A stretch of DNA of 64,000 nt from an uncultured Flavihumibacter sp. (GCA_902168105.1 CABHOY010000061.1:1-64000), one strand, 5' to 3'; positions 1 through 7,634 are shown, counted from the stretch's first letter. Numbers and translations: made by a program. The notes: a model not told the origin generated them from the letters alone.

Positions 1-565
1 CTTTTTTCACTACTGCCCTTACATTTTCCCCTTTCTTGAAATAATCGGTAGGAATTTGTTCAGATTTAGGTAAAATTAACTCATTCCTTTCATCATCAAG
101 CAATAAAACTTCTTTTTTCCATACCTGGTAAACTTCACCCGTTACAATTTCACCTACACGATCAGCATATTTCTTTACAAGAATGTTCTTTTTAAGGTCG
201 CCGATACGGGCGGAAAGGGTCTGCTTTGCAGCCAGGATGGCCCTGCGGCCAAAGTCCATAATCTCCACTTCCTCGTAAAGGTCTTCTCCTACCTGATAAT
301 CTGGTTCAACTAGAATGGCTTCCGAATAAGCAATCTGGGCATTATCATCCTCCACCTCACCGTCTGTAACGATGGTACGGCGGCGTAAAATTTCCAGGTC
401 ACCTTTCTCAGTATTTACAATCACGTCAAAGTTCTCATCAGAGCCATACTTTTTACGGAGAAGAGTTTTGAACACATCTTCCAACACTTTCATCAACGTA
501 GGGCGGTCAATGTTCTCCGCTTCTTTAAACTCCGTGAATGACTCAATCAGGTTAATACTAGCCAT
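1..565 (-). CDS. nusA: Transcription termination/antitermination factor NusA (partial, N-terminal part)
   Basis: The first 188 codons of NusA are present; the rest lies beyond the left edge. NusA binds RNA polymerase and modulates pausing, intrinsic termination and antitermination. The protein begins MASINLIESFTEFKEAENID and continues through the RNA-polymerase-binding N-terminal domain (KVLEDVFKTLLRKKYGSDENF) into the start of the S1 domain near residue 135 (VGEIVTGEVYQVWKKEVLLL). It follows rimP on the same strand with a 22-nt gap, the usual rimP-nusA(-infB) order, so the two are almost certainly cotranscribed from the promoter upstream of rimP. The start at 565 is the only ATG that fits the family N-terminus. 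Confidence 0.95.
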   Translation of the reverse strand, partial: MASINLIESFTEFKEAENIDRPTLMKVLEDVFKTLLRKKYGSDENFDVIVNTEKGDLEILRRRTIVTDGEVEDDNAQIAYSEAILVEPDYQVGEDLYEEVEIMDFGRRAILAAKQTLSARIGDLKKNILVKKYADRVGEIVTGEVYQVWKKEVLLLDDERNELILPKSEQIPTDYFKKGENVRAVVKK

Positions 566-587
566 GTTTCGGTTATATTATTATATT

Positions 588-1052
588 TTAAAACACGATG
601 CACACCTTCGTGTGCTTGATTTCATTTAAATTTATTTCAGTAATTTTTTTCTCTTTCTTTTTACCGGCCAGTTCCTCTATCGTCACCTTCTCCTCCGTTA
701 TGGACAGCAGGGTTCCTTCTTTTTCGGAATCATCCAATAAAGTAACTGCTATCTTTCTACCTATGTTCTTAACATATTGACGGTGAAGTTTCAGAGGTTC
801 GTCCAGTCCGGGAGAGGATACTTCCAGGGAAAAATCGTTGTCGGGGAACAAATTGGCGCCTTCCAGCCTGGTATACAGGTTCCGGTTAAATGCGACCAGT
901 TTATCGACCGGTACACCATTATCCCCGTCTACAAAGAGTTTTACGTTATTCGTGGGTTTTATCCGCACATCTACTACGAAATATTCCGGATAAGGGGCAA
1001 GCATTTCTGCTGCCATGTCCCGGATGTTTATTATCACTTGTTCATTTGCCAT
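588..1052 (-). CDS. rimP: Ribosome maturation factor RimP
   Basis: A 154-residue RimP, needed for maturation of the 30S subunit in the cytoplasm. The sequence starts MANEQVIINIRDMAAEMLAP and carries the family pattern YFVVDVRIKPTNNVKLFVDGD, then SLEVSSPGLDEPLKLHRQYVKNIGR (conserved EVSSPGLxxPL) and a C-terminal Sm-like part. The reading frame is open back to 1139, but the extra 29 codons would be translated through a terminator-like hairpin and part of the promoter, and family length is about 150-155, so the ATG at 1052 is chosen. The T-run of that hairpin ends exactly at this ATG. It lies 22 nt upstream of nusA. Confidence 0.93.
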   Translation of the reverse strand: MANEQVIINIRDMAAEMLAPYPEYFVVDVRIKPTNNVKLFVDGDNGVPVDKLVAFNRNLYTRLEGANLFPDNDFSLEVSSPGLDEPLKLHRQYVKNIGRKIAVTLLDDSEKEGTLLSITEEKVTIEELAGKKKEKKITEINLNEIKHTKVCIVF

Positions 1053-1085
1053 AAAAAAACGAGAAGGGGACCGCTCAGTCCCCTT
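1053..1085 (-). terminator. Terminator-like hairpin in the rimP leader, abutting the start codon
   Basis: Read on the minus strand: an 8-bp stem AAGGGGAC/GTCCCCTT (1085-1078 and 1071-1064) with a 6-nt loop, then CTCG and seven T residues (1059-1053) that run straight into the rimP ATG. This is the shape of an intrinsic terminator, but it lies between a likely promoter and the first gene of rimP-nusA, so it is a candidate attenuator or translational control element rather than an operon end. Confidence 0.6.
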
Positions 1086-1106
1086 CGTTAGTATCATTTT
1101 CCTATG

Positions 1107-1137
1107 CAAAATTAGGATTTTATTTTGATCCAAGAAC
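1107..1137 (-). promoter_or_regulatory. Predicted rimP-nusA promoter (Bacteroidota type)
   Basis: On the minus strand TAATTTTG (1114-1107) matches the -7 consensus TAnnTTTG, with a TTG about 16 nt upstream as a weak -33 match. It would start transcription near 1102, giving a leader of about 50 nt made up mostly of the terminator-like hairpin in front of rimP. Confidence 0.5.
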
Positions 1138-1235
1138 ATTTTCTTTAACTTGTATGAAATAATTTCACGAAAGAAAACGCCCTGTACACATAGATTTAGA
1201 AAAATAATAATAACTACGCCCCCTTAGTATGAAGC

Positions 1236-1556
1236 ATGCAAATTAAAGCATACATACAACGTATTAATATAGAGTTGATCATGTGGCCGACAGCCCTGTT
1301 ACTCTTATTTTTTATGGATCCCGGTCCACACAACGGTGAAAGTTTCTGCCTGCTCAAAAGAATGAATATACCCTGGTGTCCCGGATGTGGCCTCGGTCAT
1401 TCTATTAATTTTTTATTACATGGAGAGTGGAAGGCGGCTCTAAAAAGTCATCCCCTTGGTCCATTCGCCTTAATAATATTAACATACCGGACTTTTCAAC
1501 TTGCCAAACTGCAATGGCAATCTTTTGCAGATCTTAAAATCACTATACATGACTGA
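1236..1556 (+). CDS. DUF2752 family small membrane protein
   Basis: A 106-residue protein of unknown function in the DUF2752 family. It has an N-terminal hydrophobic segment (about residues 13-28, MWPTALLLLFFMDPG), the family signature CPGCGLGHS at about 48-56 with two cysteines in a CxxC arrangement, and a second hydrophobic segment at about 75-87. The CPxCG motif could bind metal or form a disulfide, but this is not established. The stop codon overlaps the start of the following TM2 gene by 8 nt, so the two are translationally coupled; this pairing is common in Bacteroidota. Start chosen at the first ATG; no strong ribosome binding site is visible, as is usual in this phylum. Confidence 0.85.
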   Translation: MQIKAYIQRINIELIMWPTALLLLFFMDPGPHNGESFCLLKRMNIPWCPGCGLGHSINFLLHGEWKAALKSHPLGPFALIILTYRTFQLAKLQWQSFADLKITIHD

Positions 1557-1899
1557 TCACGCATTCGCCACATTACCCGGCATTGAACAGGAAGAACTGT
1601 TATGGCTGCAGGAACTCACCCGCGATTACTCCATTGAAACCCGTCAGCGTTTTCTGGCTATTTACCAGGGACGAAGAAAAGATCCCCAGGTCGTGCTCAT
1701 CTGCTGTCTCATCGGTTTGATCGGCCCCGCAGGCATTCATCGTTTCCTTCTCAATCAGATCGGTATGGGTATATTATATATTTTAACACTGGGTCTTTGC
1801 CTGGTAGGTACTATTGTTGACGCAATCAACTACCGCCGGCTGGCCTGGGAATACAATAAAAAGGCTGCGCTCGAAAGTGCCGCTTTATTAGGTCTTTAA
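1549..1899 (+). CDS. TM2 domain-containing membrane protein
   Basis: A 116-residue protein with a TM2 domain in its C-terminal half. Two membrane segments flank a short turn: VVLICCLIGLIGPAGIHRFLL (with the TM2-type GxxxxHRFLL pattern) and GILYILTLGLCLVGTIVDAI with the usual terminal aspartate. The cytoplasmic N-terminus is acidic and unassigned. The reading frame is open further upstream to 1501, but that part lies inside the DUF2752 gene, and ATG 1549 gives an 8-nt overlap typical of coupled genes. The function of bacterial TM2 proteins is not known. Confidence 0.85.
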   Translation: MTDHAFATLPGIEQEELLWLQELTRDYSIETRQRFLAIYQGRRKDPQVVLICCLIGLIGPAGIHRFLLNQIGMGILYILTLGLCLVGTIVDAINYRRLAWEYNKKAALESAALLGL

Positions 1900-1989
1900 T
1901 CAGGCTAATCTGCTTCCACGGCTGTTAAAGAAAACCTAAAGACTTTTTTTTCTCTGGCCTGAAAGCAGATTAACTGCTACATTTGTTAC

Positions 1990-2241
1990 ATGATACTGAA
2001 ATACGCATTTTTAGCATTTGTATTCTGGTTGCTTTACAAACTCGTATTTGACTTCATTGTACCTGTGTACCAATCTACTAAACACGTACGCAGACAAATG
2101 GGAGATATTCAGGAACATCTCCGTCGTCAATACCAGCAACAGGAACAAGCACAAAGACAAACAGCGCAGGCACAACAGCAGGGAACAGCTCCTAAAAAAG
2201 CCGACAAAGGAGATTATTTGGATTTTGAAGAAATCAAATAG
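1990..2241 (+). CDS. DUF4834 family small membrane-anchored protein
   Basis: An 83-residue protein with one N-terminal membrane segment (about residues 4-24, LKYAFLAFVFWLLYKLVFDF) followed by a basic and glutamine-rich cytoplasmic tail (QQQEQAQRQTAQAQQQ) ending in GDYLDFEEIK. The layout and the YxDFEEIK-type C-terminus match the DUF4834 family of Bacteroidota, whose function is unknown. It is followed 9 nt later by the convergent HAD gene, leaving no room for a separate terminator. Confidence 0.8.
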   Translation: MILKYAFLAFVFWLLYKLVFDFIVPVYQSTKHVRRQMGDIQEHLRRQYQQQEQAQRQTAQAQQQGTAPKKADKGDYLDFEEIK

Positions 2242-2250
2242 TCTTCGTCG

Positions 2251-2865
2251 TTATTTGAAGATATCGGCCATCGTTTTAGGTGGCAGGAGATGTATTGTTT
2301 GTATGCCAACTGCTTTGGCGCCTTCAACATTGGGAAGTGTGTCATCTATAAATAAGGTCTCAACAGGATCCAGACCATTCTCATCCAGCACAAACTGATA
2401 CGCCTCTTTCTCAGGCTTGCGTAACCCGATCAGGTGTGAATAATAAGCTTTATCAAAAAATGACGCCAGCGAAGGGATACCCCTGCTGTCCTGTAATATT
2501 TTATTAAAGGCCTGTAGGTGAATGGCGTTGGTGTTACTTAAAAGATATAATCCGTAATGCTGCCTTAGCTGCTGTAATATTTGCAGCCGGCGTAACGGAA
2601 AGTCCAGCAACATTGCATTCCATGCGTCAGTGATCTGCTGGTGGGTGGTTCCTGGTGCTGTATGCTGCTGCATCTCATTCAGAAAAACTTCAGGCTCGAT
2701 CTTGCCTGTTTCCAGATCGTCAAACAAAGTGGTCAACGAAAACTGGTTGTATAAACTGGTGAACTCTTTTACCCCGAGCTCCTCGAATGCCTTGTAAGTC
2801 AGCTGGTAATTGAGATTTATAATAACTCCGCCCAGATCAAAGATGATGTGTTTAATTCCTTTCAT
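2251..2865 (-). CDS. HAD family hydrolase (phosphatase-like, YihX/epoxide-hydrolase-N type)
   Basis: A 204-residue haloacid dehalogenase superfamily protein, probably a small-molecule phosphatase. Visible motifs: motif I FDLGGVI near residue 9 (nucleophilic Asp), motif II LLSNTN, motif III lysine in GLRKPEKEAY, motif IV TLFIDDTLPNVEGA with the metal-binding Asp pair. The helical cap is inserted after motif I, as in the YihX and HAD-IA groups. The ORF extends upstream to 2997, but those 44 codons cover the intergenic promoter, so MKGIKHIIFDLGG at 2865 is used. A TAAATTTG element at 2899-2892 (minus strand) is a likely -7 box. Substrate cannot be told from sequence. Confidence 0.88.
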   Translation of the reverse strand: MKGIKHIIFDLGGVIINLNYQLTYKAFEELGVKEFTSLYNQFSLTTLFDDLETGKIEPEVFLNEMQQHTAPGTTHQQITDAWNAMLLDFPLRRLQILQQLRQHYGLYLLSNTNAIHLQAFNKILQDSRGIPSLASFFDKAYYSHLIGLRKPEKEAYQFVLDENGLDPVETLFIDDTLPNVEGAKAVGIQTIHLLPPKTMADIFK

Positions 2866-2952
2866 ATGGTGAACTGCTGAATGAGAAAGTGCAAATTTAT
2901 ATGTCCAAAATAAAAAAATCTGAAATGATTGGATAATTGAATAAAAAATAAT

Positions 2953-2960
2953 TAATTTTG
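2953..2960 (+). promoter_or_regulatory. Predicted -7 element for the tRNA gene
   Basis: TAATTTTG matches the Bacteroidota TAnnTTTG -7 consensus about 60 nt before the tRNA. It lies back to back with the HAD gene promoter on the other strand. Confidence 0.35.
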
Positions 2961-3019
2961 CCGTCCCCTGAAAAGGGAACCCACGAGAAAGTTTCAAAAT
3001 ATTCGTTCTGTAAAGAACA

Positions 3020-3093
3020 GGTCCTATAGCTCAGTTGGTTAGAGCACCTGACTCATAATCAGGGGGTCCCTGGATCATGCCCAGGTGGGACCA
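3020..3093 (+). tRNA. tRNA with CAU anticodon (tRNA-Met, possibly tRNA-Ile2)
   Basis: A full cloverleaf can be drawn: acceptor GGTCCTA/TGGGACC with one G-T pair, D-stem GCTC/GAGC, anticodon stem CCTGA/TCAGG with loop CTCATAA (anticodon CAT), variable loop GGGTC, T-stem CCTGG/CCAGG, and discriminator A. CCA is not encoded. CAT can mean elongator Met or lysidine-modified Ile2; sequence alone does not settle it. The T-loop is ATCATGC rather than the usual TTCRANY, so positions 54 and 58 appear swapped (A54, T58). A terminator follows 14 nt later. Confidence 0.88.
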
Positions 3094-3106
3094 CAAGATA
3101 GAAAAG

Positions 3107-3137
3107 GCTTTCAGCTGATCGGCTGAAAGCTTTTTTT
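3107..3137 (+). terminator. Intrinsic terminator after the tRNA
   Basis: A 9-bp perfect stem GCTTTCAGC/GCTGAAAGC with a 6-nt loop followed by seven T residues, immediately downstream of the tRNA gene. Confidence 0.85.
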
Positions 3138-3324
3138 ATGCTTACCTAACAAATTCCCTAACATCGGTTCTAATTCCATACCACGAAATATACCAATAGC
3201 CGTAAAAGTTATCTGTCCCGAAGCGGCCGCATTCTGCACGCTGGTCGACAAAGGTCATCTCCACAAAGAAATGCATGAGATCAAAGATGACAATGGTTTA
3301 TCAATATATCCAGGAATTTCCTAA
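3127..3324 (+). pseudogene. Possible coding remnant without a start codon
   Basis: The frame ending at TAA 3322-3324 is open for about 65 codons back to a stop at 3124, and reads like real protein in its second half (VKVICPEAAAFCTLVDKGHL, then HKEMHEIKDDNGLSIYPGIS). The only in-frame ATG is about 17 codons before the stop and the open frame begins inside the tRNA terminator. It may be the 3' end of a decayed gene, or chance. I do not recognise the family. Confidence 0.25.
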
Positions 3325-3371
3325 GTTCTCCCTGATAAGGGAGGAACGCTACCCACACAAATAAATGTTGT

Positions 3372-3881
3372 ATGGATCTGATATTTGAAATACTCATTCC
3401 TGCTGGTACTCATATCTCTGGGCTCACATTCAGGGAGCCTATTTTCGAGTGGCAGGGAGAAAAATACCCGCAGGGACCACCTGAAGCTGATTTCGGCTCA
3501 AACTACAAACTTGTTTATAGCCCGGTAACCAACTTTGTACAGCGTAATCTTCCGGCTACGTCTACATCCACTGACTGGCAGTGTATCAGCGTAATGGGGC
3601 CCGGATTAGACATCTATGCCAGAAAACTATGGATGAATGCACCCGATGATGAAGTGCCGGAAGATCCCGAAGAAGCGCAGTATACAACGAGAGACCTGTT
3701 GCAAACAATGTGTGCCGGCAACAAATGGATTGTCGTTATCGATAAGGATGAGCCATTCGAAGTAATATCTTCAGGAACCCTGACACAGATAATAACAAAT
3801 CTGGCCGGCGTGATAAAAGGAGATATAGATGGAAAAGGATTTTTGATCTGTGGAGAAGGCAGTGACCTTGTGTGTTTTTAG
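3372..3881 (+). CDS. Hypothetical protein, unrecognised
   Basis: A 169-residue, acidic, apparently cytoplasmic protein with no signal peptide or membrane segment. I do not recognise a family. Visible features are an aromatic N-terminal third (FREPIFEWQGEKYPQG), an acidic stretch (NAPDDEVPEDPEEAQY, about residues 96-111) and a hydrophobic C-terminal part with a glycine-rich DGKGFLICGEG. Small acidic proteins of this type next to orphan C-terminal fragments are often immunity proteins of polymorphic toxins, but nothing here proves that. It stands alone downstream of a tRNA and the possible remnant at 3127-3324; the start at 3372 is the first ATG of the frame. Confidence 0.6.
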   Translation: MDLIFEILIPAGTHISGLTFREPIFEWQGEKYPQGPPEADFGSNYKLVYSPVTNFVQRNLPATSTSTDWQCISVMGPGLDIYARKLWMNAPDDEVPEDPEEAQYTTRDLLQTMCAGNKWIVVIDKDEPFEVISSGTLTQIITNLAGVIKGDIDGKGFLICGEGSDLVCF

Positions 3882-4017
3882 CATGGCCTGCAGGATATGT
3901 TTCTTTGTACACAATTGCAGATCATACGGGCAAATACAACCACCCCTATTACATAATAAATTAATTATAAGTATTGAGATTGTGGATTATTTTTAAGGAA
4001 ATTCAAATTCAATCTCT

Positions 4018-6396
4018 ATGCCCTACATCCAGATTTGTAAAACACCGCTAACCCGTTTCTCTGCGTGTTTTATATTCACCTTTTTGTTCGTTTTAAATAC
4101 ATTTTCGCAACCCGTCATTTCCCGTTTTGAGCCCATCGCCGCTGCAAAAGGAGAAATTGTAAAAATTTATGGCCAGGGATTTTCTGGTGTCAACAGGGTG
4201 GAATTCGGTTATGTTCCTGCCGCCTCTTTTCAGGTCATTAATGACACATGCATTTCAGCAACATTAGGCACAGGTAATTCAGGTGCCGTAATTGTCAGCA
4301 ACCCTATTGATGCAGCACAAGCATGGGGATTTACCTTTAAGCAGAATCCGCCGCAATTTCTTCTTACTATGCCCATAAATCCCAGGGCAGGTGATAAGGT
4401 AGCCCTGTTGGGGAAAAACTTTTCAAATGCGACGATCCAGGCAGACTGCCTACCTATTTATCCGACGAGTATCAGCGACGAACGAATTGAAGTGCAAACG
4501 TCAGCTACCTGTCGGAATCCCATTTTAAGGGTTTATATTACTACGCCCGGTGGATCGACTGTTGCAACTATCCGGATGGATACTTCTGCCCTGCCTGCTG
4601 TTTCTGCTATGACACCCATAGTTGGTGGAAACGGTACCGTAGTCACGATTGCCGGGGAGAATTTGCAGAATGTTGGCAATGTTAGCTTCACTAACCTTAT
4701 TTATGGAAAAGTGTCAGTTCCATTCACTTTAGAAAGTCCTAACAGGATCACTGTAAGGATAAATAATAACACAAACTGGGGTAAACTTACCCTCACAAGT
4801 AAGAGTGGGTATGTACAGGTACTGAAGTTTAACTACTCTTATCCGGGAGCGAAACCAGAGATTGCTTCTGTTTCAGTCAATGGCAACATTGTACGCGGCA
4901 AAGTTTTGACAATCGCAGGATCCAATCTCGGTACTACAAAGAAAGTAATGCTCGGTGGTGATACAGCTGCCAGCTTCACAGTGGTCGATGAGTCAAAAGT
5001 GCTGGCGACTGTGGGAAGAACTAAAAATTTCACGGGATCTATATCTGTGCACACTGATTATGGAGACTCCTATTCCGGTGGATTACCGGTGACGCCAGCA
5101 AGTGCTTTCCCCCGGTTCATCAGGCCTATCTATGGCTTGACAGGAGACACCATCTCTGTATTTGGTGAGGACATGGATTACACCGCAGAAGTGCAATTCG
5201 GAGGAACTCCGGTGGCAGGTTATATTCCGGTTGATGATAAACAAATAAAGGTTATAGTTGGAAATGGTTCAACAGGAGTACCAAAAGTTATTTCTCAGAG
5301 CGGAGCATCCATACAGCTTACAGCTTCCTTCACTTATTTATCTTCGTATATACCAAAGATCACTTCGTTCTCGCCTTCATCAGGCAGTTTAAATGATCTT
5401 GTTTATCTCAATGGTAATGCCCTGCAGTATGCAACATCCGTATCAATTGGCGGAGCGCCGGCTCAATTCCTGAGTGTGCAACAGGACGGCACTTCCATAT
5501 TGCTTAGAGTAGGAAAAGGAAATAGCGCTAATGATACTATTATTGTGCAAACCAAATATGGGGCTGATACTATCACCGGCTTCCAGGTACTGAACCTTCC
5601 GAAGGCTAACGCTATCACGCCGGCTACAGCACATAGAGGTGATACGGTTACAATCTTTGGCTCTATACTGACAGGCGTTAATGAGGTTAAAATTGGAAAT
5701 ACGCCGGTGTCCTCTTTCCAGGTGCTTAATGACTCTACTATTAACGCCGTGATAGGCCATGACAATGACGGTAAGGTATCTTTGACGGCGCCCGCAGGTA
5801 CCGATTCTACCTCAAACGTATACTTTACGCTGTTGCCAGATGTTCCGGTGCTGCCAGTAGTGAATTCCGTTACACCCTCTCAGGCAATGACGGGAGAAAC
5901 GGTGATGATCAGCGGCAGCGGACTTGAAGAAACTCAAAGTGTGAGTTTTGGAAGTAAGGCAGCGGCCTCATTTATCGTAGTTTCTGACACACAGATCAAC
6001 GCTGTGGTTGATAGTGGTGCTACCGGTAAGGTCACTGTTGTGACAATTTACGGTGTTGATAGCAGTGCATCTTTCACATATCTGCAACCCATGTCTCAAA
6101 TAACAGGATTTAATTCTGCGATTGCCAGAGTGGGTGATACCGATGCAGGACGGGTCGAGACTATTGCAATATATCCTAACCCGGCGACCAATTATACTGT
6201 CGTAAAACATCGGGCTACTTCCCGGAGTGCTAAGTTGAAGCTGTATAATATGGAAGGTAAGCTGGTACGTATCCAGCCCGTGAAGCCAGGAGATGTTCAA
6301 ACAACTGTCCACTTAAACGGTCTGCCTTTAGGTATATATAAGATGGTTTGGTCAGATGGTATTGATACCACTTCGTCGAGTGTGCTTCTACAATAA
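4018..6396 (+). CDS. Secreted IPT/TIG-repeat protein with type IX secretion C-terminal domain
   Basis: A 792-residue exported protein. A signal peptide (ACFIFTFLFVLNTFSQ) is followed by about eight immunoglobulin-like IPT/TIG units starting near residues 32, 117, 200, 280, 365, 445, 530 and 616; each opens with a pattern like ITSFSPSSGSLNDLVYLNG and closes with a VxVxTxxG-type strand. The last 80 residues form a T9SS sorting domain (IAIYPNPATNYTVVKH near residue 717, then LKLYNMEGKLV and LPLGIYKMVW), so it should be exported through the outer membrane and attached or released. Its job is probably adhesion or carbohydrate binding, but no catalytic domain is visible. It is a single-gene unit ending at a long palindrome. 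Confidence 0.88.
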   Translation: MPYIQICKTPLTRFSACFIFTFLFVLNTFSQPVISRFEPIAAAKGEIVKIYGQGFSGVNRVEFGYVPAASFQVINDTCISATLGTGNSGAVIVSNPIDAAQAWGFTFKQNPPQFLLTMPINPRAGDKVALLGKNFSNATIQADCLPIYPTSISDERIEVQTSATCRNPILRVYITTPGGSTVATIRMDTSALPAVSAMTPIVGGNGTVVTIAGENLQNVGNVSFTNLIYGKVSVPFTLESPNRITVRINNNTNWGKLTLTSKSGYVQVLKFNYSYPGAKPEIASVSVNGNIVRGKVLTIAGSNLGTTKKVMLGGDTAASFTVVDESKVLATVGRTKNFTGSISVHTDYGDSYSGGLPVTPASAFPRFIRPIYGLTGDTISVFGEDMDYTAEVQFGGTPVAGYIPVDDKQIKVIVGNGSTGVPKVISQSGASIQLTASFTYLSSYIPKITSFSPSSGSLNDLVYLNGNALQYATSVSIGGAPAQFLSVQQDGTSILLRVGKGNSANDTIIVQTKYGADTITGFQVLNLPKANAITPATAHRGDTVTIFGSILTGVNEVKIGNTPVSSFQVLNDSTINAVIGHDNDGKVSLTAPAGTDSTSNVYFTLLPDVPVLPVVNSVTPSQAMTGETVMISGSGLEETQSVSFGSKAAASFIVVSDTQINAVVDSGATGKVTVVTIYGVDSSASFTYLQPMSQITGFNSAIARVGDTDAGRVETIAIYPNPATNYTVVKHRATSRSAKLKLYNMEGKLVRIQPVKPGDVQTTVHLNGLPLGIYKMVWSDGIDTTSSSVLLQ

Positions 6397-6422
6397 TCTA
6401 TTATAAGTTAGGAAGACGTTCT

Positions 6423-6486
6423 CCTGCTGGAAAACAGAAAAGCCTTGCCGGTAATTACCGGTAAGGCTTTTCTGTTTTCCAGCAGG
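6423..6486. terminator. 64-bp near-perfect palindrome, probable bidirectional terminator
   Basis: Two 32-nt arms with no spacer; arms CCTGCTGGAAAACAG...GGTAA and their reverse complement differ at one position, which is still a G-U pair in RNA. The core contains AAAAGCC...GGCTTTT, which looks like a terminator in both directions. It follows the IPT/TIG gene by 26 nt. Confidence 0.7.
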
Positions 6487-6564
6487 TATTATCTTTCCTT
6501 GTTAACCGAATATATTAAGCTACTATTTCATCCGTACAACCAGTTTAAATAGCCCATTCCCCCC

Positions 6565-6635
6565 TATTCGGGAAATCTGGATAACATATCGGGAAAGGCT
6601 GGCATTGCTTCAGCAATACATACCAGATAGTTTTG
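6565..6635 (+). promoter_or_regulatory. Direct-repeat operator and promoter of the first AraC gene
   Basis: Two copies of a TCGGGAAA-type half-site (TCGGG at 6568 and 6589, exactly 21 bp apart, two helical turns) are followed by the -7 box TAGTTTTG at 6628-6635, 39 bp after the second TCGGG. The same layout with identical spacings recurs at 8213-8282. This is the arrangement expected for an AraC-type activator binding two adjacent turns upstream of a promoter, so the regulator probably controls itself. Confidence 0.65.
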
Positions 6636-6791
6636 CATGCTGGTCCGGAATATAATGTAGCAAATCAAAAGACGAATTTATGAGCGCCAGCCGGACCTTC
6701 TTCGAAAGCAGTTCGAAAAGCACTTTTGTAATGACCAGCTGTGCTAAAGCTGGTGGTACAATCGGGGCTGCTGTTAAAAAAGACAGGTGTT

Positions 6792-7634
6792 ATGAATTTA
6801 CTCTTCGTAGAACGAGGTACTAATGGATTGTTTTCAGTAAGAACAGGGGACAGTGACCTAAAAGGGGAAGGCGTACCCAAAGCAGGTGCGATCAATACTA
6901 TTGTTTTCAACCGGTATGAAGACCAAAAGGCTACTATTGATCAGGTGCCTTATAACTTTCCGGCAAATTCGATCCTGCCCCTGGTAGCCAACCAGCACTT
7001 TGCATTTGAACGGCCCGAAGAACTCGTGGCCTGGCAGTTTAACAGAGATTTCTACTGTATCGTAGATCATGATGTCGAAGTAGGTTGCGCAGGATTCCTT
7101 TTCTACGGTATCCGCCACCCTTTGTTCGTACGCTTGTCACAGCAGGAGATAGACCAGATCGCTCTTATAGAAAAACTGAGCATAGAAGAGCTGGAAAGCA
7201 AAGACAGTATGCAGGCAGAGATGTTGCGCATATTGCTGAAGCGCCTGATCATTATTGTAACCCGTATCGCTAAAAAGCAGACGGAAGGTTATAGCAAACT
7301 GACAGAAGATAAAATGAGCGTTGTGCGCATGTTTAATTTGCTGCTGGAAGATAATTTTAAGACGCAGCATAATGTGCAGTTTTATGCTAACGCGTTAAAT
7401 AAATCGCCAAAAACATTGGCTAACCTTTTCGGCATTTTTAATTATCCCGCCCCTTCTAAACTGATCCAACGCAGGATTATTTTAGAAGCAAAGCGTTATC
7501 TCTTTTATACAGACAAATCAGCTAAAGAAATTGCGTACCTGTTAGGGTTTTCCAATCCCGCACACTTTAGCCGGTTTTTCAAACTGTATAGTGGTAATAG
7601 CATTTCTGACTTCAGAGGACAGCGGGTAGAATGA
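6792..7634 (+). CDS. AraC-type transcriptional regulator
   Basis: A 280-residue regulator with an N-terminal sensor region and a C-terminal AraC double helix-turn-helix (about residues 180-278; AKEIAYLLGFSNPAHFSRFFK is the second HTH). It is a paralogue of the regulator at 12710-13594; both share the core FYCIVDHDxEVxCxGFLFYG at about residues 88-107. The ORF is open back to 6741, but alignment with the paralogue places the start at MNLLFVERG (6792). It is followed by the CMD gene after 30 nt and preceded by a direct-repeat operator also found before the YHS gene run, so it probably activates both. The ligand is unknown. Confidence 0.9.
   Translation: MNLLFVERGTNGLFSVRTGDSDLKGEGVPKAGAINTIVFNRYEDQKATIDQVPYNFPANSILPLVANQHFAFERPEELVAWQFNRDFYCIVDHDVEVGCAGFLFYGIRHPLFVRLSQQEIDQIALIEKLSIEELESKDSMQAEMLRILLKRLIIIVTRIAKKQTEGYSKLTEDKMSVVRMFNLLLEDNFKTQHNVQFYANALNKSPKTLANLFGIFNYPAPSKLIQRRIILEAKRYLFYTDKSAKEIAYLLGFSNPAHFSRFFKLYSGNSISDFRGQRVE

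Larger units (their letters stand above)
6397..6791 (+). other. Intergenic region: palindrome plus AraC promoter
   Basis: This 395-bp gap holds the 64-bp palindrome at 6423-6486, the direct-repeat promoter module at 6565-6635, and about 150 nt of leader before the AraC gene. The leader contains a 47-codon ORF (6680-6823, MSASRTFFESSSKS...) that overlaps the regulator start; there is no evidence that it is translated. Confidence 0.6.

Noticed and set aside
7085..7273. Open frames overlapping the AraC gene in other phases
   Set aside because: They have no homologous features and lie inside a well-supported gene; codon pattern favours the AraC frame.
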